NCBI GenBank assembly: GCA_031763025.1
Contig: JASSKH010000045.1
Location: 1,469,501-1,533,500, forward strand
Reading direction: 5' to 3'
Length of the DNA stretch: 64,000 nucleotides
DNA from: Macrocystis pyrifera
Taxonomy: Eukaryota; Sar; Phaeophyceae; Laminariales; Laminariaceae
Shown here piece after piece: positions 1 through 10,442 of this stretch; position 1 is the stretch's first letter, and each line of letters begins with the position of its first letter. The notes under the pieces were generated by a model, which saw only the letters and a program-made list of their open reading frames with translations, was not told the DNA's origin and made no database searches. The translations under genes and the position numbers were made by a program.

Positions 1-261
1 CGTGAGTATGACCGATTGAGTGGTTGAAATTCATCAACAATGGAAGCTGCGTGATACGTCTGACACGCTCATCGGGCGCGCTTGTTATGGATATTTGGTT
101 TTGCTGTGTACATACTCGAGGTAGAACGCCTCTAAACTACTGTACTGCTGCTGTATAGTAGTACTTGTATCTTGATGCGCCTCCAGAGATAGGACCTTCC
201 AGCACTATAGACAGCCCGAGCATGTACGACCATTGTATGATATCCTCCGATGCATTTGGTC
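1..261. other. No recognised feature
   Basis: I see no coding signal, RNA gene or repeat in this first stretch. Reading frames are short and interrupted on both strands. Confidence 0.5.
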
Positions 262-450
262 GGTACGGGACTGTCAACTTACGCCAATAAAAAATCCTTC
301 GAACTAAATTGACCAGTGAAACGTTCAGATCCTGGACATACGACTGTCCCCGTGCACCAATAAAAACTCTTCCAAAGAAATTGACCCTTGGATCTTTTAG
401 ATCTCGAATACGAATACAAGACTGTCAACCCGTACCAATACAAGAATCTG
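262..450 (+). repeat. Degenerate three-fold direct repeat, ~75 bp period
   Basis: The words 'gactgtcaac..acgccaataaaa', 'gactgtccccgtgcaccaat' and 'gactgtcaacccgtaccaat' recur near 268, 341 and 420, each followed by A-rich sequence. Copies one and two also share an 'aaattgacc' block. This is a local tandem duplication that has diverged; no function is apparent. Confidence 0.55.
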
Positions 451-487
451 GCGGCCCGCAAAGCTGGCAGGGAGTGGTAGCATCAGC

Positions 488-790
488 AACGCCGAGAGAT
501 CGAACGTCGGCGAGAAAAAAGCTAAGATCGAGTCTGTCACAATAAGCTCTTCGCGGAGCAAAAACAGCGAATAGAACCTCTGTGTCCTTTCGCCCCAGCA
601 AAGTTCCTTCGAGTTCGAGGTAAGCGGTGGTACCACCAATGCCGAGAGGTCGAACTTGGCGAGAAAAAAACTAAGATCTAGTCTGTCACATTAAGCTCAT
701 CGCGGAGCAACACGAACGAAACAAATCTCCAAGACCGAAGAAAATAGAACCTCCGTGTCTGCTCGCCCCAGCAAAGATCCTTCAAGTTCG
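488..790 (+). repeat. Tandem duplication, ~150 bp unit
   Basis: The segment from 'gccgagagatcgaac' (about 490) through 'ctcttcgcggagcaa' (about 560) and on to 'cgccccagcaaag' recurs at about 641-712 and about 765-778. Most positions are identical, with small insertions. The second copy runs directly into the start of the open frame at 755. Confidence 0.65.
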
Positions 791-826
791 AGATCGCTGC
801 GCTCGTCGGTGGCGCGAGACTCCGAG

Positions 827-1183
827 ATGCGCGCATGGGAGATCACCAGTCGGAGCCCGGCGAGCGCGACCCTCGAGGAAAGCGGACGAAAAAGCAAGCG
901 CGACGCCAGGAAAGCGAAGACGTCTGGAATCCAGCCTAAATTCAACACGAAATGTTCGGAATCGGAAGCGAATGCTTCGCTCTCAGTCGTCGCGAAGGAT
1001 TGTACATATATTTATACGGGTCCCTACCCACAACATGAGCTACTAGAGTGTTTGCGAAAGAACCGATTATGGTTGGGTCGAGAACCACAGGCTATTCACC
1101 AAACCAAAACAGAAGCGGATTTGAAACTGGTTGCGAGAATCCTAAACGATCATTTTGGTTTTGAACTGGAAATAAAACTCTAG
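827..1183 (+). CDS. Hypothetical open frame, possibly a terminal exon
   Basis: An open frame ends with TAG at 1181-1183. It is open from 755, but the first in-frame ATG is at 827, giving 118 codons. The N-terminal part is Ser/Arg/Lys-rich. The C-terminal ~70 residues have balanced, globular composition (a Tyr-rich stretch, then a Leu/Lys/Glu helix-like segment ending in a hydrophobic run). I do not recognise a family. Nothing confirms splicing or expression, and the frame begins inside a local tandem repeat, so it could be chance. It is listed because its C-terminal half looks more protein-like than other short frames here. Confidence 0.2.
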   Translation: MRAWEITSRSPASATLEESGRKSKRDARKAKTSGIQPKFNTKCSESEANASLSVVAKDCTYIYTGPYPQHELLECLRKNRLWLGREPQAIHQTKTEADLKLVARILNDHFGFELEIKL

Positions 1184-2090
1184 GAAAATGGAATACAGCA
1201 ATAAATGACACGAAACGAAATGAAAGTACGAAAAATGGAACACCAACGGCTTCGTGCGAGATGCTGCTCGCTGCTGCTGCTGCGTGGCTCGCTGCGTGTG
1301 TGTGTGCTCTGTGCTCTATGGCAGCCATGCGAAGATTGCCAATCGATGCGACCGAAGCCCGTTGTGCAGTGCGTGCGTAGGCGTGCTGTGTGTGGGTGTG
1401 CGTGTGGTGCGGTAACACGCGCCAGAGCCCAGAGTACCGCTACTTTGTTGCCGCATCAAGAACAAGCAGCACAGCAGAGCAACAACTTCAGAAGCAGTCC
1501 ACAACGCACACAGCGCCGTCATCGATGTTGAAGGTGCACCCTGCCAGCCCTCCGCCGCATATGGCCGCATGACTTTGCCGGCCTTCGCGAGGGCCTCGCG
1601 TTGACACGGACTCGCCAAATGGGCCGTGCGCTTGGTTAGATAGCTTGGTGGTGTGAGGCAACCCATGTATCATGCCTCCCTCCTTGTGCTGGGGTACGCT
1701 GTGCGTATGAGTACGTGACGTAGACGATTATGATTTCTTGCCAAATACGATGTTTTCATTCGCCCGGGGCATCTCCGGGTTGTCCTGGCCAATGAAGCTA
1801 TGATCATAATCGAAACCCAAGAAGCCAAACCCAACCCGAAAAAATTGTGAAGATATGGCCCATATGGGCCGATTTTGGGTCCTTATTTTGGGAAGTTGAT
1901 TATTTTTTGGGATCGAGAGAAATAATATAATTATACTCTATTAGATAGAAATACGCCAAACCCAACCATAATATGAGCTTCGCAAACACCATACTGCTGT
2001 AGGTAATACAAAATCGCGAATAGATCTGCCATGAAAAGGGTTGATCTTACGTATCAACTGGGAATCGATTATCTGCCCGAGGCGTGGAAG
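1184..2090. other. Intergenic, no supported gene
   Basis: This stretch has short TG/CTG-rich simple sequence near 1265-1430 and AT-rich sequence near 1850-1960. The overlapping open frames on both strands are low-complexity shadows. I see no gene, RNA or mobile element. Confidence 0.45.
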
Positions 2091-2236
2091 TTATTGAAAT
2101 CTCACGGGTCGGGTCGGGTCGGGTGGAGTCAGGAGCTTTTCAAACTCTAAGCGTCCGGTCCGATCGGGTCACCCGTACCTGACCCGATCTAACCCGCGAG
2201 GTTTTCACCCGACCCATGAACAGCCCTGGTTATGAG
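2091..2236. mobile_element. Fragment of GGGTC-rich inverted-repeat element
   Basis: The run 'tctcacgggtcgggtcggg' is followed by reverse-oriented 'acccgacc' words and ends in 'gacccatgaacagccctgg'. The complete copy inside the foldback element (36852-37679) has matching internal units and the end 'gacccgcgaaaagccct'. The left terminus seen there is not recognisable here, so this is a truncated or diverged copy. Confidence 0.6.
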
Positions 2237-2682
2237 ATTGTGACAGCGTTGACGCAATTCCAACTCCCCTCCACGGCACGCCTACGAGTAACGTCTAATA
2301 ACCGCCGCACCCCTGTATGTGATGGGTGACCTGACTTTATCTGCCCTCATGGGTTCCGCTCCGTTTTCTCGGGCTCTTTTCCCGTCTGGTTCTTATCCCG
2401 CCTGATTTGCTGTTCGGCCTCCTCCCCTTGAACTCCCTTTAACAGCGCGAGCCGGAGGCCAGGCGTCCTATGCATCGACGACTCCTCGCGCGAGGGCCTG
2501 TTCTGCCTTGATGATGGTGAGCTGCTCTTTTTGCTGTATGACATGTACTACTAATACGTAAGTGGTGCTTAATAATGTGCTGTAAACGATACTGGTATCA
2601 CACCTGCAAATCTGTCGCGTTCAGCTCGAATCGTACAGCTGTACGAGTACGTAGCCCGCTATTGAGGATACTATACATGATA
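2237..2682. other. Intergenic, no supported gene
   Basis: I find no gene or repeat in this stretch. Confidence 0.4.
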
Positions 2683-2808
2683 CAAGGTTCCCCTTCGGGA
2701 TGTAAGTAACGTGAAATCCCGGGGGCGTCGCAAGGCGAAAAGAGAGTCATTGCAGTTAACACACTTATAGCTGTTCTTGGCGGAAACGTGAGCCATGGGT
2801 TAGCGTGT
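2683..2808 (+). repeat. 120-bp repeat with short hairpin, copy 1
   Basis: The unit runs from 'caaggttccccttcggg' to 'gagccatgggttagcg'. It matches 3694-3814 at roughly nine positions in ten, while the surrounding trinucleotide-rich DNA is much more diverged. A small stem (TCCC/GGGA around CTTC) lies at its left end. It may be a small RNA, a MITE-like unit, or simply a locally duplicated block. Confidence 0.6.
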
Positions 2809-2889
2809 TGCTCGAAAGAAAGAGTAATAATAGTAGTCAGCAGGAACTGAGTACTACTCTTTCTGTGGTGAATACTACACCACCACATG

Positions 2890-4200
2890 CACGGGGTACC
2901 ATGGGTTGACTACCTTACTGCTGTTACGATACACCATTACCACTTCTAGGCAGATGTAGTGCAGGTAGAAGGAGCATGCACCCTACAAAATACTACCCGA
3001 TACACTATACTACTACGGCTACTAACTATACTACTACTAAGTACTACTGCTAGAGCATGACCAATCGTTCATACACTCCAGACAACCTCATGGTAAACAG
3101 AGAGGTCAAACAACCACGCGGAACCATGGGTTGGGGCATGACTACTACCAGGTGTACTGTTGCACTATACACCACTGCCAGTAGTACGTAGATGAAGCAG
3201 ATAGAAGCAGCATGAATAAATACTACACTACTACCTACTACGAGTACTACTACTGCTACTGTAGTAATATTTCATACAACGGCAACGTAGCATGCAAGCG
3301 GTACCATGGGTTGGGGGCATGACTACTATACTGTTACTCTTAATATACACTACCACTACTACGCAGATAGATGCTCTGTATTAAAGGTAGAAGCAGCATG
3401 CACGATACAAAATTCTCTACTACGACGACTACCATTAATATTAAGATTTTGCAAATGTACAGGCTATGTATTATATACGGTTGAGTGCATGTACTACTAC
3501 TGCTATTGGCCAGGTAGAAGCAGCATGCAGACGGCAACAACAGCAGTAGCGGACACCACAACGACTACAACTGTTGCTACTACTTATAGTACAGGTACTA
3601 CTGCTGCTATTGGACAGGCATGGAAAGGCATTTATAGCAGCATGCACTCGGTACCACATGGGCGACTATATTAACACTACAAGTATTATATACTACAAGG
3701 TTCCCCTTCGGGATGTAGGTAACGTGAAATCCCGGGGGCGTCGCAAGGCGAAAAGGGAGTCACAGGTAACGCACGTATAGCTGTTCTTGGGGGAAACCTG
3801 AGCCATGGGTTAGCGTATTACTAAAATTACTGACTACTAACCATACTACTTTACTTTGTCACACTATTCACCACTGCCAGTAATACGTAGATGCAGTACA
3901 GGTAGAAGCAGCATGAGTAAATACTACACCACGGTAGTACATCCTACTATTAATACGACTACATTTAATATTTGTAAATGTACAGGCTACGTACTACATA
4001 CGGTTGAGGGCATCTACTGCTCTTGGCCAGGTAGAAGAACAGCATGCAGACGGCAACAACAGCAACAGCGGGCACCACGACGACTACGACTATTGCTACT
4101 ACTTATAGTACAGTTAGTACTGTACTTTTATCGGACACACAAGCATTAATAGAGAAGCAGCATGCACTCGATACCATGGACTACTATTAATACTAAAACT
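2890..4200. repeat. TAC-rich array of diverged ~200-bp units
   Basis: Blocks beginning 'accatgggttgggg' or similar (near 2898, 3123, 3304) are followed by TAC/TGC runs, 'cagatag..agaagcagcatg', and further TAC runs. Related pieces recur at 3500-3660 and 3880-4180. The open frames here (Tyr/Thr/Leu/Ser-rich) follow from the trinucleotide composition and are not annotated as genes. Confidence 0.6.
3694..3814 (+). repeat. 120-bp repeat with short hairpin, copy 2
   Basis: Second copy of the unit at 2683-2808, in the same orientation. The 'cccgggggcgtcgcaaggcg' core is identical in both. Differences are scattered substitutions plus a short indel near 'gagtca'. Confidence 0.6.
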
Positions 4201-4204
4201 ATTA

Positions 4205-5700
4205 TATACTCTACAAACCACTTCAGAATTCTGTACCTGCGTGTCAAAAACAGCGTCAACAATACAGAAAGGCCAAATAACCCAAAACATCACTATTGTT
4301 AATAGTAGGAAGCAGCTTCTCTGTATGTATTTATTGATATACAGGGGTACGTACGGTTGGGGCAGGATGAAAAAGTTATCTGCATTTATTTGTTACCAGT
4401 AAAAATTGTCACGGCAGCAGCACAGCCGACTCGTGGCAACAGCAGTAGAACTCTACAATAACATCACTGTATACATCAATTGGCAGCAGCAGGTCTACGT
4501 AAGATTGAGGACATCATTAAAAAAAATCTGCACTTGTCCTGAAATGTTCTCTCTGAGTTTAAATTAATGGCTGCCAAAAGCAGTACAATCTGCTAATGGT
4601 TACAGCAGCAAACTCGTGGCAACGGCAGCACAGCAGTGCTACCTACTACCAATGCTACTACTTCTACTGCTACTGCTACTACTACAGCTACTGCTACTAT
4701 TAATGCTATTACTGCCACTGCCACTAGTACTACTACTACTGCTGCTGCTACTACTACTACTACAACTACTCTACTACTCCTACTACTATTACTACTACTC
4801 TACTACTACTATTACTACTACTCTACTACTATTACTACTACTCTACTACTACAACTACTATGCCAGATGCACACCGAGATAGGGGGGGGTAGAGGGAGAC
4901 GGGCGGCAGAATGAGCCTGGCTCCGTGGCTCTTTCCCGGGCTGTGGCTCTTGCCCGGTTCAATTAATTTCCTGCTGCTGAGAGCGTGCGACTGGACAACT
5001 CGTTAAGTATGATACCATGGTAGCTACATATACAGTAGATACCTGCTACCAATTTCCCGCAGGTAGACGGACCGAGGCAGCCAGTTTTGTCGTCACGTAC
5101 GTGCTCGGTGTGAGGTGTGCGGTGTACGTCAAAGGGCTTGGTGAAACATACATGACGCTCGACAGACGTTTACTGCTGCTGCTGTATCTACTGCTGCTGC
5201 TGAGGTTGATAAAAACCAAGGCTGGACAAGCGGGCAACTTCAAAATTATTGATATTTTCAACGCAGAAAAAAATCATCGGAGAAAATTCAGCGGAGAAAA
5301 CTCTTTGTTGTTGAAAGTGCTCGTCGTATCATACGGGCATTTTAGTACAAATAGAATATCCAGCCAGGCAGTTGGGCAGTGTGGGCCATGCCCGGTGCCA
5401 CACACCGAGGCAGTACAGCGAGACGGGAGGCAGTATGGACCTGACTCTGTGGCTCTTGCCCGTTGCGATTGCCTGCTGCTGAGAGCGTGCGACTGGACAA
5501 CTAGCTAGTTATGACACCCATACCTGCTGCCAAACATTATCTCAGGTAGACGGACCGTTGTGGTCACGAACGTGCTCGGTGTTAGGTGCACACCACCCGT
5601 CAAAGGGCTTGGTGCAACAAATACGACAGCCGACAGATGTGTAGTGCTGTTGCTGCTGTATTTCTGCTGCTGCTGCTTCTGCTGAGGTTGAAGACATATA
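4205..5700 (+). repeat. Segmental duplication, copy A
   Basis: The order of blocks here is repeated at 6010-7545: 'acctgcgtgtcaaaaacagc' then 'ggccaaataacc' then 'gtacgtacggttggggca' then 'ctgcacttgtc.tgaaatgtt' then a TAC microsatellite then 'gccagatgcacaccgaga' then 'gcgtgcgactggacaactc' then 'gtgtacgtcaaagggct'. Within each copy the last block is itself doubled (4862-5260 and 5368-5700). I see no conserved reading frame, so I treat it as non-coding. Confidence 0.7.
4620..4870 (+). repeat. (TAC)n / (CTA)n microsatellite
   Basis: About 250 bp of nearly pure TAC/CTA/CTG trinucleotides. The long Leu- or Thr-rich open frames here are an artefact of this composition. Confidence 0.9.
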
Positions 5701-6267
5701 CCTGGTATGATATACAGCAGAGGGAGTGTTCGAGGGTCGCGGGCTAATTACGAAAAACGAAAAAAAAGTGTGGGGTTTTCCATGTCACCTACTCGGTCCG
5801 GCGAGGCGGAGAGCAATGCGTTTTTTAGAGCCAACTCAGCGACGTTGAATGCACCGAGCTCGGCCGGGATCCAGACTTGCGTCGTAATGTGCCCACGGCC
5901 CCCTTGCTTGCCCCGCAGCCGAGAGTGCGAGAAAGAACCCTCGGCCGCCGGAGAGCAGCATGTCTAAAAACAAAGAATGCATATTATACATATACATACA
6001 CTATTAATAACTACAGTACTTCATAATTCTATACCTGCGTGTCAAAAACAGCATCAACAACACGGAAAGGCCAAATAACCAAAAACATCACTATTAATAT
6101 TAGTTGGAAACAGAATCTCTGGACTCATGTGCAGGTATACGTACGGTTGGGGCACGATGAAAAAGCTGTCTGCATCTATTTGTCATGAAAAAAATCTAAT
6201 GGCTGTCAAATATGTACTCACGGCAACAGCAGCTGACTCGTGGCAACAGCAGTGGAACTCTAACATA

Positions 6268-6310
6268 TACTATTACGGAGGGCCATAGTTAATAGGACCT
6301 ACGGTACAAT
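6268..6310 (+). mobile_element. Half MITE (left end only)
   Basis: The left arm 'attacggagggccatagtta' and the following 'aggacctacggtaca' of the Stowaway-like family are present. The right arm is absent. Copy A of the segmental duplication lacks the sequence altogether. Confidence 0.7.
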
Positions 6311-6500
6311 TCAATGGGCAGCAACCGTGGTCTACATACGATTGAGGGCATTACCCAAACAAGATGTGCACTTGTCATGAAATGTTTCTGACTGTCAAAA
6401 GCTGTATAATATGCTCATCATGGTTACGGCAGCAGACTCGCGGCAACGACAGCACTACTATACCTACTATTACCAATATTCTACTACAACTACTGCCACT

Positions 6501-6607
6501 ATTACGGTGGTCCATAGTAAAGAGGACCTACGGTACACACGAAACCCTATATATTTGCCTATTTTTACTAGCAATATTTGGTCCTATTTACTGTGGTCCC
6601 CCTTAAT
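6501..6607 (+). mobile_element. Stowaway-like MITE, ~107 bp
   Basis: Terminal inverted repeats (about 28 bp) start ATTACGGTGGTCCATAGTA and close with the complementary GGTCCTATTTACTGTGG arm. The interior 'cctatatatttgcctattttt' is shared with other copies. Flanking TA suggests the TA target duplication typical of Tc1/mariner-type MITEs. There is no coding capacity. Confidence 0.85.
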
Positions 6608-6739
6608 ACCACTGCTACTACTGCTACTATTAATATTAGTATTATAATACTCCTGCAACTACTACTGCTACTACTATTAATACTACGACTGCTACTATTA
6701 TGAAATACCACTACAACTACTACTACTATTAACACTACT

Positions 6740-6846
6740 ATTACGGGGGACCATAGTAAATAGGACCTACGGTACACACAAAAACCTGCATATGTCCCTA
6801 TTTTTTCCAACAATAATTGGTCCTATTTACTATGGTCCCCCGTAAT
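6740..6846 (+). mobile_element. Stowaway-like MITE, ~107 bp
   Basis: A complete copy with near-perfect inverted arms: ATTACGGGGGACCATAGTA at the left, TACTATGGTCCCCCGTAAT at the right. It is flanked by TA on both sides. Confidence 0.9.
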
Positions 6847-7545
6847 AGTATACTACTGTACTACTACCACTACTATACTGCTACAACTACTACTATGCCA
6901 GATGCACACCGAGACAGGGGGGGTAGAGGGAGACGGGCGGCAGAATGAACCTGGCTCTGTGGCTCTTGCCCGCCGGTACGATGACCTGCTGCTGAGAGCG
7001 TGCGACTGGACAACTCGCTAGGTATATGATACCTACATACATAGTAGATACCTGGTGGTGCCAATTTCCCCCAGGTCGACGCACCGAGGGAGGCAGTTTG
7101 TGGTCACGTATGTGCTCGGTGTGAGGTGTGTGGTAACGTACGTGCTCGGTTCAAGGTGTGTGGTGTACGTCAAAGGGCTAGGCGAAACATACATGACTCT
7201 CGACACTCGACAGACGTGTTATGGTGCTGCTGTACCTTCTGCTGCTGTGAGGTTCATCAAAAACAACACAGGAAAAAGGCGGGGGACTTCATTTTTTTTT
7301 AGATTTTAGATTTCAATGCAGAGGAAAAATTTCGTTTTGAAGCACACAGCTCTCGCCGTATCAGCAGTCGGGCAGTGTGGGATGTACGCGGTGCCGCACC
7401 GAGACAAGGAGCAGTACGGCGTGACGGGAGGCAGTATGGGCCTGGCTATGGTCCTGGCTTTTGTGGCTCTTGCCCGTTGCGATTACCTGCTGCTGAGAAC
7501 GTGCGACTGGACAACTAGTTACGTATGACACCAATACCACTACTA

Positions 7546-8305
7546 CTGATGTACATCTACAGCAGAGCTTCTCCAACACCAAAACAGCAGCAGCAGTAGC
7601 AGTAGGACACACGAGGCCAGGGTCAGCGTCGCTGCACGCTCGGCTTGTGTCGGTTTAACCCTTGAACCTTTGTACACGTGCTCGATGTTGTTGTGTGTTT
7701 CCTTTTTCCGCACTCATAAGCTGAAGACGTAAAATCTATGACCTGTCATGTGTCCAACATAGCTTCTCGTAGCAGGTGCCATCACTACTACTGCTGTACA
7801 ACAATCTACAACAGATCTTCTCCTTTTTCTCCGTCCTCTCATCAGTAGGAGGGTGGGCCTGACTATGCCACCTGCAGCATGTCTTGGGGACATGGCCCGA
7901 GCGTTGCTGTGGACAGACAGGCACAGTCTGCCTACGAGTACTCGTAGAGTTGTGTTTCGTTACGTGGGTAGAACTCCAGAAACAAAAACCGTTACGTGTG
8001 ACATTTTGCGGTTGTTGGTTCTTTTTTTTTTAAACCATGGCCCAGCCATGTGCCTACACACGTTGCCGCACCTAGCTCGACGAGCTGTGGACGACTTACC
8101 ACCGCACCAGCACGAGAAGGTTTCGTTTGTGCGTGTGCGTGCACAGACTTCGCCGGGACTGGAGTTGGTGCGGTGTGCGTTGAGCGCGGTCGACAAACGT
8201 GGCCGAACAAAATATTGTCACACACACAGAGAAACTTCAAACCAGGCACCCTACCCTCGAGCTCGCGCGCCTCATTATTACCATTAATACCTGGTATGCA
8301 TTACT
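7546..8305. other. No supported gene
   Basis: Mixed-composition DNA with some CTG/CAG runs near 7580-7610. The open frame at 7853-8287 has no recognisable domain and competes with frames on the other strand. Confidence 0.4.
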
Positions 8306-8412
8306 ATTACGGGGGACCATAGTAAATAGGACTATATGTTGTTAGTAAAAATAAGTTATTATATAGGTTTTTGTGTGTACCGTAGGTCCCTTTTACTATG
8401 GTCCCCCGTAAT
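8306..8412 (-). mobile_element. Stowaway-like MITE, ~107 bp, reversed
   Basis: Complete inverted arms (attacgggggaccatagtaa at left, complementary arm ending 8412). The interior is in the opposite orientation to the 6740 copy: 'tatataggtttttgtgtg' lies before the 'cgtaggtcc' arm. TA flanks are present. Confidence 0.9.
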
Positions 8413-8454
8413 ATGTATTACTAGTAATATGTATTTCTATGTATTTCTATGTAC

Positions 8455-8516
8455 CACTATGCCCCCCCCTCCGATATATGCTTGATAATGAGTACACCGC
8501 CCCCCCCTTCCGATAT
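8455..8516 (+). repeat. Poly-C-tailed repeat remnant (R1 tail)
   Basis: Two C-runs preceded by 'ccactatg' and 'gataatgagtacac'. The second context is the same as the tails of R1 copies at 29510 and 29725. Only the tail is recognisable. Confidence 0.45.
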
Positions 8517-10329
8517 AGGACGAGCGTACTACAATAGGGGTGCGAGCACCTGTATTTTCTGGCGCTCCTCACCTGAGGGACTCTGTGTCGCTCGCCCAAA
8601 ATAAGCTGAGTTTTGAGGGAAAACGGACGCTTAAGCTCGGCCTTTAAGTAGGTATTATTTCGAATTGCATCGTGAACCAAAAATGGCATCAGCGATTTTG
8701 GGTACTCTCTGTTCAGTTCAGTGTACAGTTCAGTAGTTGCCTCTGTTGAGGAACCCCGTCAGTCCCAGTGACAGTTTGGCCGAAACATGCTACCCCCTAT
8801 GATAGTGCGCCTCACTAAATCCAAGTAATGACCATGCTGCCCGCGCGTGTGTAGTACGGCTCCTTAACGCTTTTTGCTACAACTTGTAGGTTTTTCCTAT
8901 GGTAGTCTATTTCCAAGTGTTTTGTCCCCATACCGGGTGTGCGGTGAGTGGCAACAGGGTTCGTTTCACGGTTCGAACACACACCGTACCCCTGCAGTTC
9001 GGGCTGCCTTGTTGTGACCGATGTTTTTTATGTTACTTCTTTTTCTTCAAGATGTTTTCGCTCTGAAGTCCCAACGAGTTAATAGAAAACGCACCCAGGT
9101 AGACAAGGCGCTCACGAGTACCTGAGAGCCCCCAATTGTTCGAGTAGTAGCTCAAAAGGTTGGAGACTGTGTATGACCCGTTTGTATTTGATAACATTGT
9201 TTAAAGCACCGTTTGAGGAAAATAAGCCCCCAGGTATATGAGCTAGAATGATCTAAAAAGAAAAAAAGAAAAAGTCGCAGATTGAACAACGAAATCAACT
9301 CGTCCGGTATTGCGCTACAGCTCCTCTGCTGTTGCAGCGTCTCACTATCACAACGTAGCAGTTGGGCCTCTGCTGCGCCGTCTCAATCGAGCGATCAGTA
9401 GGAGTCGCTCCCGGTTGACGGCGGTCGCCCTTCTCCCGACGCCTACCTATAACAGGAAACCCTTTTACTTGTGGTCACTCTGCGTCGTAGACCTAGGGAA
9501 AACTGCAGCACGATGAAGCGGAGCTCGCTAAGGACGCGCCTCCCTCCGCCGCAGCCAGCTGCCTCGTGGGGTGTACACTGCAGACCCACGAATACAAATT
9601 AACCTACTGTATGATGAGAACACAGGGCTGGTCGCTTTTAGGAGGACGCTAGCTACGATAAGAAATCTCTGTCAAGAAAATCGAGCTCGGCTGCGAGCGC
9701 TGCACTAAATCCTATATACGAGGATGGTGTCACAATATGTGTATGGTTTAAGGCGCTCACTCAGATCAGGTGATTTTGGCGGGTGAGCCCATACTTTAAT
9801 CAAGTAATAGTCGTACTCGCTGGAACCAGAATCACTTTCTTAGCTGGCATAGCCCTCAAAGCTCTGACCCAATAAATACCTGGTACGAAGCAATTGTTCC
9901 CGCTCAAAATGACAATTTTTTTTCGTGTTTTCTTGCTTGTGCTCTCGTATTGTTTTTCAGAGTGCTTCGCATGCCAAGTTGAGAGTTGAATTCGCAGAAT
10001 TTAAATGGTCATTTTGGTCTAAATTACTCGAATTTTCACTCGCCGACAATGTAACAACAACAGTTCGCTTGTTAAAAGTCAAATAACCCACCCTAAGTAC
10101 TCGTAAGCCTGCACAGTACCCTAACCCTTTTATTACGTGATACGTACGAAGTAGCCCTAGTGTCAACACTGCTGCGCTGCTCAACCCGTTCTGGACTGCA
10201 TTCCCATTGTGGGGACTTATTACTTGGAATTAGAGTCAAATTTAGGTGCATGTGCACTGCAGCACAAAAAGGGCTGAGCTTTCGTTTCGCGCCCTCTTTC
10301 ACTACAATGTACCTCGCATTCTGGAGCAG
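8517..10329. other. Presumed 5' part of the RRF gene, first exon not located
   Basis: The six recognised RRF exons begin in mid-protein, so one or more upstream exons with the start codon and an organelle transit peptide should lie in or upstream of this stretch. An ATG at 9513 opens a short Arg/Ser/Pro-rich frame, which is the composition expected of a transit peptide. I cannot show a donor in the right phase, so I do not call it. The 15-base word 'ggagctcgctaagga' at 9520-9534 also occurs in RRF exon 5 and may be chance or a shard of a duplicated exon. Confidence 0.3.
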
Positions 10330-10442
10330 GCGGGTGAAGAATTTGACGACAAGGCCAACATGGAATCGGCGCAGACCCGGATGGAGAAATCCACGGACAG
10401 CGTGGCCGACAACCTCGAGACCCTTCGAACCGGCAGGGCGAG
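10330..10442 (+). CDS. RRF exon (first recognised)
   Basis: Acceptor ...ctggagCAG at 10327-10329, donor AG|GTATAG at 10443. It encodes the N-terminal helix, from AGEEFDD through RMEKSTDSVADNLETLRTGRA, and ends with two bases of a Ser codon. The exact 5' boundary is less certain than the donor, because the open frame continues upstream and no partner exon was found. Confidence 0.85.

Larger units (their letters stand above)
6010..7545 (+). repeat. Segmental duplication, copy B (with MITE insertions)
   Basis: Same block order as copy A at 4205-5700, again with a doubled final block (6895-7290 and 7366-7540). Copy B carries MITE-type sequence at 6268, 6501 and 6740 that copy A lacks at corresponding places. 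The duplication therefore appears to precede those insertions. Confidence 0.7.

Noticed and set aside
4616..4914. Leu- and Thr-rich frames
   Set aside because: Produced by the TAC/CTA microsatellite.
9513..9602. Short ATG frame as the RRF transit-peptide exon
   Set aside because: Composition is suitable but no donor in the required phase could be shown, so it is only mentioned.
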